A stretch of 64,000 nt of DNA, from positions 249,249 through 313,248 of the forward strand of contig NZ_LFIP02000007.1 in the NCBI RefSeq assembly GCF_001189235.2, written 5' to 3'. Made by a program: the position numbers and the translations under genes. This stretch comes from Bradyrhizobium embrapense. Lineage in GTDB: Bacteria > Pseudomonadota > Alphaproteobacteria > Rhizobiales > Xanthobacteraceae. Of the stretch, positions 25,432 to 34,861 are shown piece by piece (positions within the stretch are counted from its first letter, which is position 1; every line of letters starts with the position of its first letter). The notes under the pieces are model-generated. The model did no database searches. It had not been told where the DNA came from and saw only the letters and a program-made list of their open reading frames with translations.

Positions 25432-28284
25432 ATGGCGCACGAGGTTGGACTTCATCCGGGTACGACGTGGCATAAGTGCGACTTTCAATGTCATACACCG
25501 CGCGACCTCAACTGGGTTGGCTCACCCAGCCTGCCTGGCGGGAATGAGGCTGGCGAGTTGGCCCGCCAGCAATGGGCTGATAGCTTCATCGACGCAGCCG
25601 AGGCTGCAAAATTACAGGCTATCGCCGTCTCGGATCACCATGACATTTGCCTGTCCGCTTATGTTCTGCAAGCGGCGGAGCGTCGCGGTTCGACCGTACG
25701 CGTGTTTCCCGCGGTCGAGATCACCTGCTCGGACAACGCGCAATGCATTGTGGTCTTCGATCCAGCGATGACCGTCGACACGCAGAAACTCGCACTCGCT
25801 GCGGCAGGAAATATCCTTGCCGCGCCGGCGGCGCAAGCCAAAACTTGCGCGATCGTTCCTGCTCGTGAAACTGTGTCCGGCTTCGTTCAAGCTGTCCAGG
25901 GCGAGCAGCATCTGCGCGACACAAGCGTGATCATACCGCACTTTAGCAAGGAGGACGACCACAAGACCCTGAATGAAACCGGCCATCACCCCAGATTTGC
26001 GAATTTGCCGATCGACGGCGTCTATATTGAGCGACCATATCATTCGCTGGATGCGACGACCTTGGAAAAGGTCCGCGGGAAAATCGCGGACTGGGGCAGT
26101 CGGCGCCGAGCGATTCTCGCGACTGGCGACAACCGTAACGCAGATTGGAGCCGATTGGGCGTCCACGACTGCTGGATCAAGCTTGGCGAGCACTCAATCG
26201 AAGCCTTTCGCCAAGCGTTGCTGGCCGACGAAGCGCGAATCGTGTTCGACGCGCCGACGTCTCCGACGGAATACCTGGTGGAGTTGCGCGTAAAGAGCAG
26301 CCTCACCGGACCTGCTCCTGTGAAAATATCGTTCAATGACGGCTTCAACGCATTCATAGGCGGGCGAGGATCGGGAAAGAGCGCTTTTCTAGAGTATCTT
26401 CGCTTCGGCCTTGGGCGGACCGACAAAGACTTCGACAACAAGATCGACCCTGAGTTTGACCGTGAAGCCAAGCTTATCAGCGAAACGTTAGCAGATGATG
26501 GTTATGTGGAGGTGGTGCTTGAACGCGAAGGCGTGAGGGAGACTTGGCGCCGCATCCTCGCGAACAGCGAGATGATTACCGTCAGCGCAGCCGGACGGAC
26601 GATTGAGGTGACGACCAGGAGCGCTCGGGAGCGCTTTCGAGGACGGGCTTTCCGGCAGAAGGGCCTGTCGAGCACCATGAATAACCCGGCCACCGCATCT
26701 GAACAGATCACAGGCATTGCCGCGGCGGAAGAGGTCGACCGCGAGCGAGACGTCAAGAGAGCCATCGAGAACGCCCAACGCAGCGTCGGCACCGCGCTGA
26801 TCAATTTGGCCGCGCTGTGGCAATCTCGCGTCGACCTGCGGCAAACAACCGAAAAGGTGGAAGATCTCGGACAGCGCATTACGGCGCTGACCAAACGGCT
26901 TGAGGAAGAAGGACTCTCCCCTGAGGCTCTTAAGACAATCGAGGATGGCCCAAAGTACGGTCGAGCGAATGATTACATTCGCACTGTCGGCGATCAGGCG
27001 AGAGACGCTAAGGTGGAACTGGAGCGACTGGAAAGCGCTACCCTGACGGTCGATTTATCGGCTTACGAGGGCGCGAGCGACTTTGATGAGGCAGCAAGCT
27101 TGCAGCGAGACCTGTCGGATGCCAAGGCCGCGATCAAGTCGTCGTTCGAAGCGGCGAAAACTGCTCTCGACGCTCTTTCAACAAAGCAAAGGGAAGCCGC
27201 GGACCGGTTTGAGGTTAAGCGTGCTGCCTTCGGCACAACTTACGCCGCGGCCGTTGAAGAGCAGGGTAAGCATAGCAATCTGATAGACGAAGTCGCTCGA
27301 TTGAACGGCGAGCTGCAGACGGCCGAAGCCGCGCAGGCGCGTGCCCGACGTGCGGAGCTTGCTAAAGCGAATGCCGAGAAGGACTACAAGGATGCAATCA
27401 CGCAATTGGATCGTCTCGTGAGCCAGCGGCGCGACGTCCTAAAATCCGCCGCCGACGCCGTCGCCGGCAAGTCAAGCAACATGCTCAAGGCGCGGGCTCG
27501 CCGAGATCGACTGCCGGCGCAGTACTTGGCAGCGCTGCAGAAGCTGTTTGAGGCGTCCCATACCCAGTCAGTTGAAGAGAGTTGCACGGAGTGGGTCAGT
27601 GCGACACTTGCGACCGACGAGATCGAAGGCTGGGCCAAGCTACGCCAGAAGTTTGTCGGGCTTTATGAAGCGAAGATCATGGCCGGGTCACCACCTGATG
27701 CGAGTGACGGTATTCTCAGCTCGCTCCAAGCGATCCTGTTCAATGGCGCAAGACCGTTGACAGAGCGGCAGCGCAAGAGGATTTATCTGAACCTCACGGA
27801 CACAACGATTGCGGGCATCGTGGCAGCGGTTCCGGCGGATTCGATCATCATGTCCTATGTTGACGACGGCAAGGCAATCGATTTCAAAATGGCATCGCCT
27901 GGTCAGCAGGCGTCCGCGTTGCTCGAACTTCTGCTGAAACAGTCGGCTGGAACGCTGATCATCGACCAGCCGGAAGACGACCTGGATAACCGAGTGATCA
28001 TGCGTATCGTGGAGCTTTTGAGAACCTCGAAGTCCACCCGGCAGCTCATTTTTACGACTCACAATGCCAACATCGTCGTCAATGGTGATGCTGATAAGAT
28101 CATCGCACTGAAGTCTCCTGAGCCATCGTCAAATCCAAACAATAACTCACCTCGCGTTCAGCTTGACTGCGACGGAGCCATCGAGACGCCTGCTGTGAGC
28201 GCCACCATCACTTCGATCATGGAGGGAGGACGTGAAGCCTTTGATCTGCGCAGCCGCAAGTATCGGTTTGATTCGCAAGCATGA
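25432..28284 (+). CDS. PHP-domain SMC-like ATPase (TrlF/Ppl-type, putative antiphage protein)
   Basis: A 950-residue fusion. Residues 1 to about 290 form a PHP phosphoesterase: KCDFQCHTPRD (17-25; DxQxH replaces the usual DxHxH), AVSDHHD (66-71), FPAVEITCSD and a late TGDNRN. Then an SMC/RecF-type ATPase: Walker A GGRGSGKSAFLEYLRFG (about 309), long coiled coils (about 430-700), signature-like SPGQQASALLELLL, Walker B GTLIIDQPEDDLDN (about 840) and the H-loop TTHNANIVVNGDA. This domain order is that of TrlF-like proteins and of Ppl, reported as a single-gene antiphage system by Gao and co-workers in 2020. A metal-dependent nuclease or phosphatase gated by ATP is expected. Defence function is inferred. 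Confidence 0.85.
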   Translation: MAHEVGLHPGTTWHKCDFQCHTPRDLNWVGSPSLPGGNEAGELARQQWADSFIDAAEAAKLQAIAVSDHHDICLSAYVLQAAERRGSTVRVFPAVEITCSDNAQCIVVFDPAMTVDTQKLALAAAGNILAAPAAQAKTCAIVPARETVSGFVQAVQGEQHLRDTSVIIPHFSKEDDHKTLNETGHHPRFANLPIDGVYIERPYHSLDATTLEKVRGKIADWGSRRRAILATGDNRNADWSRLGVHDCWIKLGEHSIEAFRQALLADEARIVFDAPTSPTEYLVELRVKSSLTGPAPVKISFNDGFNAFIGGRGSGKSAFLEYLRFGLGRTDKDFDNKIDPEFDREAKLISETLADDGYVEVVLEREGVRETWRRILANSEMITVSAAGRTIEVTTRSARERFRGRAFRQKGLSSTMNNPATASEQITGIAAAEEVDRERDVKRAIENAQRSVGTALINLAALWQSRVDLRQTTEKVEDLGQRITALTKRLEEEGLSPEALKTIEDGPKYGRANDYIRTVGDQARDAKVELERLESATLTVDLSAYEGASDFDEAASLQRDLSDAKAAIKSSFEAAKTALDALSTKQREAADRFEVKRAAFGTTYAAAVEEQGKHSNLIDEVARLNGELQTAEAAQARARRAELAKANAEKDYKDAITQLDRLVSQRRDVLKSAADAVAGKSSNMLKARARRDRLPAQYLAALQKLFEASHTQSVEESCTEWVSATLATDEIEGWAKLRQKFVGLYEAKIMAGSPPDASDGILSSLQAILFNGARPLTERQRKRIYLNLTDTTIAGIVAAVPADSIIMSYVDDGKAIDFKMASPGQQASALLELLLKQSAGTLIIDQPEDDLDNRVIMRIVELLRTSKSTRQLIFTTHNANIVVNGDADKIIALKSPEPSSNPNNNSPRVQLDCDGAIETPAVSATITSIMEGGREAFDLRSRKYRFDSQA

Positions 28285-28373
28285 CGTCGGTTTCTCCTTC
28301 CGCAAGTTCAAGCCCCATTTACGCGATGCCGATAGCTGCAGGTTAGGCGCTCTTCATTGGCTTCTTGGCAAAC

Positions 28374-29231
28374 TTATTTCCTCGTCACAAAGATAAGCTG
28401 AGCTCCAATCGACCAAGTCTCTGCTCCCACCACGAGCGCGATGGCCTCCGCGCGGCTACGGCCACTTTCCAGAAATCGGGATAGTCGACGCCGACGAAGA
28501 GTAGCTCCTCGGCCGTCGTCTGATGGAATCTGATAAGCGGCGCGATCTGGATCTTGGTGAGGCCCTTCGGCCGCCCGGCGGATTTCCGCGCGATTTTCAA
28601 AGCCAGTAAGAACTTCTTCCAGAACCTCACCAAGAGATACCTTCCGGTGTTCAAGGTCAAAGCTAACCTTTTCAGCAATGTCCGCTTCGCGCGCAGTCGG
28701 AAGCCGCAGAGGACTCGAACAAAGGTATGCACGTTGATCGTCGTAGACGACCTTATGTTCTCCATCCGGAACGCTGTTGTTGTCCAATACTGAGCGAATT
28801 GCCTTTGGCGTAACAATGAGCGACCGCCGCAAGATCTTTTTCTGCTCATAGTGACCCAGATAGACCTCCCAGTCGTGAAACATGGGAGCAACATAAAATA
28901 CGCGCGCACCGTCGTGCTCAGCCTTTAGCAGTAACTCGAACTGACCGTCAGGCTCTGCTGTATCGACCTGATATCTCCAGAACTGCTGAGAAAGCTGAGG
29001 TCGCGGCGAGGGCCTAAAACGCCGCATGGCTTGGCCCAACTTGAACTGGATCATCAACGGTATTCCCCGGACATTGAACGCAACATCAAAGCCGACGGCA
29101 GCTTCTTGGATCAAGCTGAGTAAGAAAGGTACCGCTGACAGACCCGCCGATTTCAGCCGGCGTTCGACTTCGCGCGTTACACCATACCCGTAGGAAAATT
29201 CAGATGGACGCTCGTGCAATTCGATTGGCAT
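28374..29231 (-). CDS. Nuclease-like hypothetical protein next to the Ppl-like gene, with a frame-disturbed C-terminus
   Basis: A 285-residue frame, convergent with the PHP-SMC gene. The segment EAAVGFDVAFNVRGIPLMIQ, then FKLG (about 43-66) fits a restriction-endonuclase-like D...QxK core, seen only as a pattern. RFRPSPRPQLSQQFWRYQVD and ARVFYVAPMFHDWEVYLGHY read as a normal protein. After about residue 215 the frame becomes Arg-rich, while another frame (28625 to about 28440) reads GLTKIQIAPLIRFHQTTAEE, then LLFVGVDYPDFWKV, far more protein-like. A frameshift near 28570 is therefore likely, perhaps compensated near the end. It may be a damaged defence partner. Confidence 0.5.
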   Translation of the reverse strand: MPIELHERPSEFSYGYGVTREVERRLKSAGLSAVPFLLSLIQEAAVGFDVAFNVRGIPLMIQFKLGQAMRRFRPSPRPQLSQQFWRYQVDTAEPDGQFELLLKAEHDGARVFYVAPMFHDWEVYLGHYEQKKILRRSLIVTPKAIRSVLDNNSVPDGEHKVVYDDQRAYLCSSPLRLPTAREADIAEKVSFDLEHRKVSLGEVLEEVLTGFENRAEIRRAAEGPHQDPDRAAYQIPSDDGRGATLRRRRLSRFLESGRSRAEAIALVVGAETWSIGAQLIFVTRK

Positions 29232-29619
29232 ACCTTAGACCGGCGTGCTTAGAGCCCGACATCGCCGGTCACGTTAGCCCGCCCTCCCCGTTTAGATCCA
29301 TTTGTACATCGCATCGTACCTACGTATCGACCGAGATCAAACCAGGGAATTCAGTTGCCGTGCGAGTGCTTGTCGCGCTTGGCACAGTTCGCCAAGCATC
29401 AGTTGGATTGCGCGAGGCTGGTAGAGCCGCGGAAACCAACGATCAACGGCATCCGGCGGAAATCCAAACGGACCCAGGCCTGGAGCGATGGCTGGCCCGC
29501 GAAGTTGGGCGACGACCAGCGCCGTTGTGGCGCAGACGTAGTGCTCATCATCTCGCCGGCGCCGCCGAAGCAAGTAGATGCAGTTCGATCTGATCGACGG
29601 GGGTCTGGGCTGCCCATGC
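29232..29619. other. Gap with no supported gene
   Basis: Minus-strand promoter for the preceding gene is expected at the left. No coding frame is convincing. Confidence 0.35.
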
Positions 29620-30010
29620 CCGCTGCGTCAGTTGCGCTCCGGCAGGGACCTAGCGACGTCATAAATTCCTACCTGGTGCAGCAAGCCCAACAAACCAAGA
29701 TGGAGCGGGTCTACCACGATCTGACCGGGGGCGAAATTCCAGGTAGCGCGTCGACGCCGTCGTCGAATAATTCATCGACATGCGCGAGGACCTCGATCAG
29801 GAACGACAGTTCATTAGCCGGCAATGGGCGAAGCGCGAAACTCAGATCCGATCCGCTATTGACTCGACGCTGAGCATGGTTGGCGACCTTCGGGCGATCG
29901 CCGGCAAGGCTATTCCGGACATACAGAGCCTTGAGAGGCCGTTGCTGGAGGTCAGGTTGACCGCAAAGTCGGATGATTGGCGCGGGCAGAACAGAACCAT
30001 GACGGCCTGC
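29620..30010 (+). pseudogene. DUF2130 protein remnant (C-terminal part)
   Basis: Fragments in two frames match the C-terminal part of DUF2130 proteins: VINSYLVQQAQQTKMERVYH, then DLTGGE, and after a shift near 29775 MREDLDQERQFISRQWAKRE, TQIRSAIDSTLSMVGDLRAI, AGKAIPDIQSLERPLLEV. The N-terminal two thirds (coiled coil and core) are absent. Intact members are about 400 residues and of unknown function, so this is a truncated, frameshifted copy. Confidence 0.7.
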
Positions 30011-30146
30011 ATTGGGTCTGCTGTGCCGCGGATAGCCATCATGCTGGAGCGCGTGGGCTGTTCACAACTTGAGATCAATCGTCATCGCGCTGATGAAACA
30101 TAAGCAAACTGATCCAGATGATTACCTTACATGGCGTTCGCGTGAG

Positions 30147-30170
30147 AGGGCCACTCTCAAGAGTGGCCCT
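30147..30170. terminator. Strong hairpin downstream of the porin gene
   Basis: Perfect 10-pair inverted repeat (AGGGCCACTC and GAGTGGCCCT) around a 4-base loop, about 85 bases beyond the porin stop. It lacks a T run on the minus strand, so it may act as an mRNA 3' stabiliser or an imperfect terminator. Confidence 0.6.
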
Positions 30171-30253
30171 GGCTCCGGCCGCATGCTCGTCGATTGATGC
30201 GCCGGACGTTCCCGGGCTTACGACGAAGTCACTGTCCTTCGTCCGGCGGGATC

Positions 30254-31828
30254 TCACCAATTGCGCTGAACGCGTAGAAGCCCGACCAGTGCGTTCTGGT
30301 TCTTCAACTCATACACGGCAGCCGGTTTGCCGACACCTGCGACTGCCGGCGCTTTAATTGTGCCAGAGTACTTCTGATCGAGGAACGTGGCATCGAGCTC
30401 GGCCGAGAAGGTCAGGTTCGTGACCGGCGACCAGCGTGTGATTGTACCGACCCCCGCGATGTTGAAATCAGGATTGCAGGCACCCGTCAGGCCGAGAGCA
30501 ACCATGCCAGAGCTGCCGCAGATCTGGGCCTTAGCTGCGTCTGTGTAGCGGACGGCGGCCCAGCCGCCATAAATGCCAGTATTCCAGTACGGATTCCAAT
30601 TGTGGGTATAACCGCCATTGAACCCGTAGGTCGTGGTCAGCTGCAGAGCTGTACCCGTTGCTGCCGCCGTGCCGGAATAGATCGCATCCGCGATGCCTGC
30701 GATACCCATGCTTTGATATGCCCCGCTTCTGGCAAAATTAGCGTACATCGCCCAGGAAGCTGGAATGTTTTCGTTGATGCCGAAGTTGATTGCGCCTTTG
30801 GCGTAGGCAGCTTGCAAATTGATGGTGTCACCGGTGCCGGTCGGAATATTCTTGATCGACAAGGCCAGTTGACCAGCCCATCCCCACTTATCGGAGGCGT
30901 GTCCAGAGGTTTCGTCCGCGCCGTAGTAGGCAGCATGATTGTTGTGTGCTGCGACCGATGCCTGAAAGAGACCCCAGGCCTGGTCAAGACGCGTCATGCC
31001 CACGACATCTGGGGCCAGGCTGCCACCGAAACTCGGTGAGCCATAAACGCCCGTCACAATGCCCGCAGCCGATGCATAGCTCGTGTTCCAGATATTCTTT
31101 TGATAGTAAGCGGTCGGATCCTGCATTGAAACCGTCGCCGTCAAGCCCTGACCAAAATCGGCGGTATAGGTGAACTGATTGACTCCAGTATTATTTCCGC
31201 CGCTGCCCGGAAGGCCGTCGAAGTTGCCAGCTGGATATTGCACCCAAGGCGAGCTGTACTGGGAGACTGCCTTTCCGATCGTGAATCCGGCAAATTGAAT
31301 GAACGCGAAATAGACGCCAACCGAACCATAGCCGACATTGCCAACGCCTGCATTGGCCGGCGCGGCTGTACCGCCGAGGGATTGGTAGACCGTGGAACCA
31401 TTCCCAGCACCAGTGTAGCTACCGGACGCCCAGTTGAGAGTCGTTTCGAAGAAGGTGCGGACCAAGCCGTAGTCAGTCGCTGTGCGCGTATCGATGGTGA
31501 AGTCGATGCGAGCACGACCGGTATAAGTACCGCTCAGCCGATTATTGGCACCGGCGGGACCGGAAACGGGTGTCATCACAAAGCTCGAGCTGTCGAGCAC
31601 CGTGTCAGCGCGGACAAAGCCACCGAGCTTGATGCAGGTGTCAGAGCCAGGCACGTAATAGAATCCGGTGCCGTACAGCGAGCACGCCTTCACATACTGG
31701 ATCTCCTTGGCCTTTACGGGAATATCGGCGGCCTGTGCCCCGCTCACCCCAATTAAGCCCGCCGTTGAACTCAGCACAGCTCGTTTGATCGTTCGATGTA
31801 AGCTTGAGCACGCATCGGAAAATGTCAT
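30254..31828 (-). CDS. Porin_2 family outer-membrane porin
   Basis: A 524-residue protein with an N-terminal signal sequence (SSTAGLIGVSGAQA, cleavage near residue 34) and mature start ADIPVKAKEIQYVKACSLYG. The block GTGFYYVPGSDTCIKLGGFV, then RADT is the hallmark of the alphaproteobacterial porin family abundant in Bradyrhizobium and Rhodopseudomonas, with Cys residues expected to pair. The rest is beta-rich with many Gly, Tyr and Asn and a C-terminal aromatic (RNW), as expected of a beta-barrel. It allows passive uptake of small solutes. The gene is alone, with a hairpin downstream; it is one of many paralogues such genomes carry. Confidence 0.94.
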   Translation of the reverse strand: MTFSDACSSLHRTIKRAVLSSTAGLIGVSGAQAADIPVKAKEIQYVKACSLYGTGFYYVPGSDTCIKLGGFVRADTVLDSSSFVMTPVSGPAGANNRLSGTYTGRARIDFTIDTRTATDYGLVRTFFETTLNWASGSYTGAGNGSTVYQSLGGTAAPANAGVGNVGYGSVGVYFAFIQFAGFTIGKAVSQYSSPWVQYPAGNFDGLPGSGGNNTGVNQFTYTADFGQGLTATVSMQDPTAYYQKNIWNTSYASAAGIVTGVYGSPSFGGSLAPDVVGMTRLDQAWGLFQASVAAHNNHAAYYGADETSGHASDKWGWAGQLALSIKNIPTGTGDTINLQAAYAKGAINFGINENIPASWAMYANFARSGAYQSMGIAGIADAIYSGTAAATGTALQLTTTYGFNGGYTHNWNPYWNTGIYGGWAAVRYTDAAKAQICGSSGMVALGLTGACNPDFNIAGVGTITRWSPVTNLTFSAELDATFLDQKYSGTIKAPAVAGVGKPAAVYELKNQNALVGLLRVQRNW

Positions 31829-32753
31829 TGTCCCCTGTCCTTGTTAGACCCCATCGGATCAGGGGTAGCACCGCAAAATAATCGTTTGACGGGCACTCAT
31901 CGAATAGTGCGATGGTTAGGTTCGTGTTTGATGATGGATGCCCCATGAAAGCCGGCCTCCACCGGTCGGGCTTTTATGCTTGAAGAAAGCAGCCCCGTTA
32001 CGAACGGCCGCGGGAGCAACGCGGCACATGTAGCGTAAGAAATCCGTTACAAGCCGATCCACTGGAGCGCGCCTAGCCGGTTGGCATGCCGCATTGCGGT
32101 GCACGGTTCGGGAAGCTCGAAGTTCCAAGATGCGCAAAATGCAGGTGCGGTCCGTCACCGGTTCACAATGCGCTCTGGCATGCAGGCTACAGCACGACAA
32201 GATCAAGTGCGCGGGACGCATGGACCAGCAGACCCGCAAAGCCTCACACTGCGACAACCATACGCGGCCTGATATTTGGCTTAAGCGTCCACAGCGAACT
32301 CAAATAGCGAAATGCAACAGTTCTCGTGCCAGTCAACTACCAAAGCTGGCATTTGATTCAGATGACAAGACCGTGTCACCCAAGGTTTGATCAATATTGC
32401 ACCTAGTCCCATTCAGGGAGCAGAACGCCGGCTGGCACACGTTGCATTCAGATAACTCCTCGGCTCTTGTCATCGTTGCGGCTATGGCGCAGGCCCTCAT
32501 TTATCGAAGCTGTGGGGGGCTCAATGGCGAGTTTGTGGGGCTACATCGCAAACCAGGCCAACCGGCTCGCGGCGCTGGGCAGCGGAAGCTCGATGAGATC
32601 GAGGTGCTGTTGTTGTGGCGGCGGCCGCTTTGCCGTCGCCCTCCCTTCACGGATTTGAATGCGAATTCAGGCGCGCGAGCAACGCCTTAACGGTGGCCTA
32701 TCGGCCATCGGAGAATTCAACGAAAGAAGCTAAACGTATCCGTTCTTACGAAC
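31829..32753. other. Long gap with no supported gene
   Basis: Contains the upstream region of the porin and of the methyltransferase. Several frames are open but none gives a family-like translation. A TGGCAC...TTGCA pair near 32433-32446 has the wrong spacing for sigma-54. Confidence 0.4.
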
Positions 32754-33581
32754 ATGACCATGGCAACAACCTTCCCCAATTTTGAGACTCCATGGTCCGA
32801 GTTCGCCGGCGAGGGAAAGAATTATGATCTTTATCGGCCAGGCTATCCGAGCGAGGTCGCCAAGTTCATCGTGGATCACACTCTTCACCACCGCCTGGAC
32901 GGCGCGGTTGTGGACGTGGGAAGCGGCACCGGCATTTTTACAAGGGTGCTCGCGATCGCGGCCCAGGGGCAGCGCTCCATTATCGGCCTCGAACCGAACG
33001 CTGACATGATTCATGTTGCGGTTCAGTCGACACCTGCCGAATTGAACATCGAATTCCGCATGGCACCAGCCGAGCGGCTACCCTTTCCGGAACGTTATGT
33101 CTCTGCCGTCGCGGCAGCCACAGCGGCTCATCGCTTTGACAGGCCGGCGTTCTACAATGAAGCCGCACGCATATTGCTTCCGGGCGGGATCTTGGCGCTC
33201 GTGCACAATCGGCATCGGTACTCGGACAGTCCCGCACTGTCAGAATATCACGATTTCGTCGAACGATGGATTCCGCAGTATCGCAGGGGTACTTTCACCA
33301 CAGCAGCCGGGACGTATTCCACGATTGATTTCTACAGTGAGCTCGGAACCGATCTCAGATTCGAGGACGTAAAGGTGGGACAATGGAAATGGGATTTTGA
33401 TACGAGCCTTCCACACTTCCTCGCACTGAGTTTCTCCTCCAGCCTCATTCAGCGATCGGCTGCCATGGTCGGTCAACAAGCCGTCACCAAAAAGCTGACC
33501 GAACTATTTGAGCGTTACGCGCAGGACGGTCTTCTGCGTCAACCGCACGTCACCGAGGTGACTTTTGCGACAAGGCAGTAA
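32754..33581 (+). CDS. Class I SAM-dependent methyltransferase
   Basis: A 275-residue protein (ATG 32754; 32760 also possible). It has the Rossmann-like SAM-binding core: motif I VVDVGSGTGIFTRVLAIAAQ (about 49-68), the acidic end of strand 2 in IIGLEPNADM (about 76), motif around MAPAERLPFPERYVSAVAAA (about 103) and motif III-like ARILLPGGILALVHNRHRYS (about 138). The ordering is that of Methyltransf_11/25 enzymes acting on small molecules. It stands between the porin and a PhyH dioxygenase on the other strand. The substrate is unknown; tailoring of a phosphonate is conceivable only because of nearby genes. Confidence 0.87.
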   Translation: MTMATTFPNFETPWSEFAGEGKNYDLYRPGYPSEVAKFIVDHTLHHRLDGAVVDVGSGTGIFTRVLAIAAQGQRSIIGLEPNADMIHVAVQSTPAELNIEFRMAPAERLPFPERYVSAVAAATAAHRFDRPAFYNEAARILLPGGILALVHNRHRYSDSPALSEYHDFVERWIPQYRRGTFTTAAGTYSTIDFYSELGTDLRFEDVKVGQWKWDFDTSLPHFLALSFSSSLIQRSAAMVGQQAVTKKLTELFERYAQDGLLRQPHVTEVTFATRQ

Positions 33582-33760
33582 CCCGGTTATCCCCTTGATC
33601 AAATAGGTCGAGATTGGCAATGTCGACGCATCTTGGCTCTCGAACTGAGATACCGTCTCCCTTCGTCTTATAGGCTGCTATTCAGCCGCAACGACCATTT
33701 GCGCGAAGGCGCCGCTGATGCGGGCGCCCCCGTTGATAGCGGTGCAATGAGGATTAAAGC

Positions 33761-34621
33761 TCAGAGCGAGCCTGCCGATTTGAACTGTTCCGGCCGGCTT
33801 TGGTGGTGAGCGGCAATGGCGTCCTTGCGCCTGCGGCTTTCGGCAACCATCGCCTCATAGAATTCAACAGCATCTGGATCAAAGTCGCGGCTCGGGCGAG
33901 GCTCGGCGACAAAATTCCGATAATTATCGATCCCGCGAACCAGGGTCGCACTGTCTTTGAACCCGCTGGTCTGGCTGACATGCGCTGCGACATATCTAAT
34001 GGTTATTCCTAGCCGTCGTGTGTCGGAGAAATTCGGCTTGGAACCATGAATAAGCATCGTGTGATGAAGGGAGATTTGGCCGGGCCGAAGCTCCAAATCG
34101 ACGGCGTCGGCTTCATCGACCTTGACTTCGACATCCTGACCACGGCTCAACAGATTGTTTTTATCGTCGGTGTCTCTATGCGGCAATTGCCCTTGGTGAT
34201 GGCTGCCAGGAATGACCCGCATGCACCCGTTGTTCCGGTTACTGGGCGTTAATGCGATCCAGGCCGTAACAACGCTTGGTTCGGAGAGCCCCCAATACGT
34301 CCCATCCTGATGCCAGCTGACAAAGCTCGGATCGTGTGGTTTCTTATCAAAGTGGCCGGTTGCCCATGCCATGATGTCGGGCCCCAGAACGTCTTCAACC
34401 GCGTCCAGAACATTCGAGTTTCTCATGAGATCATTTAGCCACATCATCAAAAGATGCGGCTTTATCTTCGAGCGCGCCCATAGATTTGGCTCCCGACTTT
34501 CGAGATCTTCCATGCGCGCCAAGAATTCGTTGGCCTCCTCTACCGAAAGAGCGTCAATCGGACAAACGAACCCCTTGGAACGATATTGTTGAACCTGCGC
34601 TTCACTTAATATTTTTGGCAT
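33761..34621 (-). CDS. PhyH family Fe(II)/2-oxoglutarate dioxygenase
   Basis: A 286-residue protein of the phytanoyl-CoA dioxygenase family. The iron ligands are visible: His104 and Asp106 in SWHQDGTYWGL and His192 in MLIHGSKPNFSD, followed by Arg in SDTRRLGITIRYV for 2-oxoglutarate. It begins MPKILSEAQVQQYRSKGFVC, the usual EQVxxYxxxGF start. Relatives include PhnY, which hydroxylates 2-aminoethylphosphonate, and many natural-product hydroxylases. It lies 240 bases upstream (5' side) of the ABC transporter operon start region in reading direction order, on the same strand but downstream of its 3' end. A phosphonate substrate is a context-based guess. Confidence 0.88.
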   Translation of the reverse strand: MPKILSEAQVQQYRSKGFVCPIDALSVEEANEFLARMEDLESREPNLWARSKIKPHLLMMWLNDLMRNSNVLDAVEDVLGPDIMAWATGHFDKKPHDPSFVSWHQDGTYWGLSEPSVVTAWIALTPSNRNNGCMRVIPGSHHQGQLPHRDTDDKNNLLSRGQDVEVKVDEADAVDLELRPGQISLHHTMLIHGSKPNFSDTRRLGITIRYVAAHVSQTSGFKDSATLVRGIDNYRNFVAEPRPSRDFDPDAVEFYEAMVAESRRRKDAIAAHHQSRPEQFKSAGSL

Positions 34622-34861
34622 TTTCTCTCCTGGGTAGGTCGTTTCACGTCGATTGACGTGAGCAGGAATGAGGCGACCAACAGAACTGGTGCGCCGATGT
34701 CAGTTTGGTCAAAAATCGGCGAGTGCCGACGAACGAACGGGTCTATGGCCTCGTCGAAGATGCTTGGAATTGCTACGGTCGACGACGTTTATGTTGAAGA
34801 GGGCGACGAATGACCGAAGCTCGGAAAGTATGGATTTATCTTGCGGGAGATCGGCCAGAGG

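Noticed and set aside
32433..32447. TGGCAC...TTGCA as a sigma-54 promoter
   Set aside because: Only three bases separate the two blocks instead of five, so GG and GC are out of phase.
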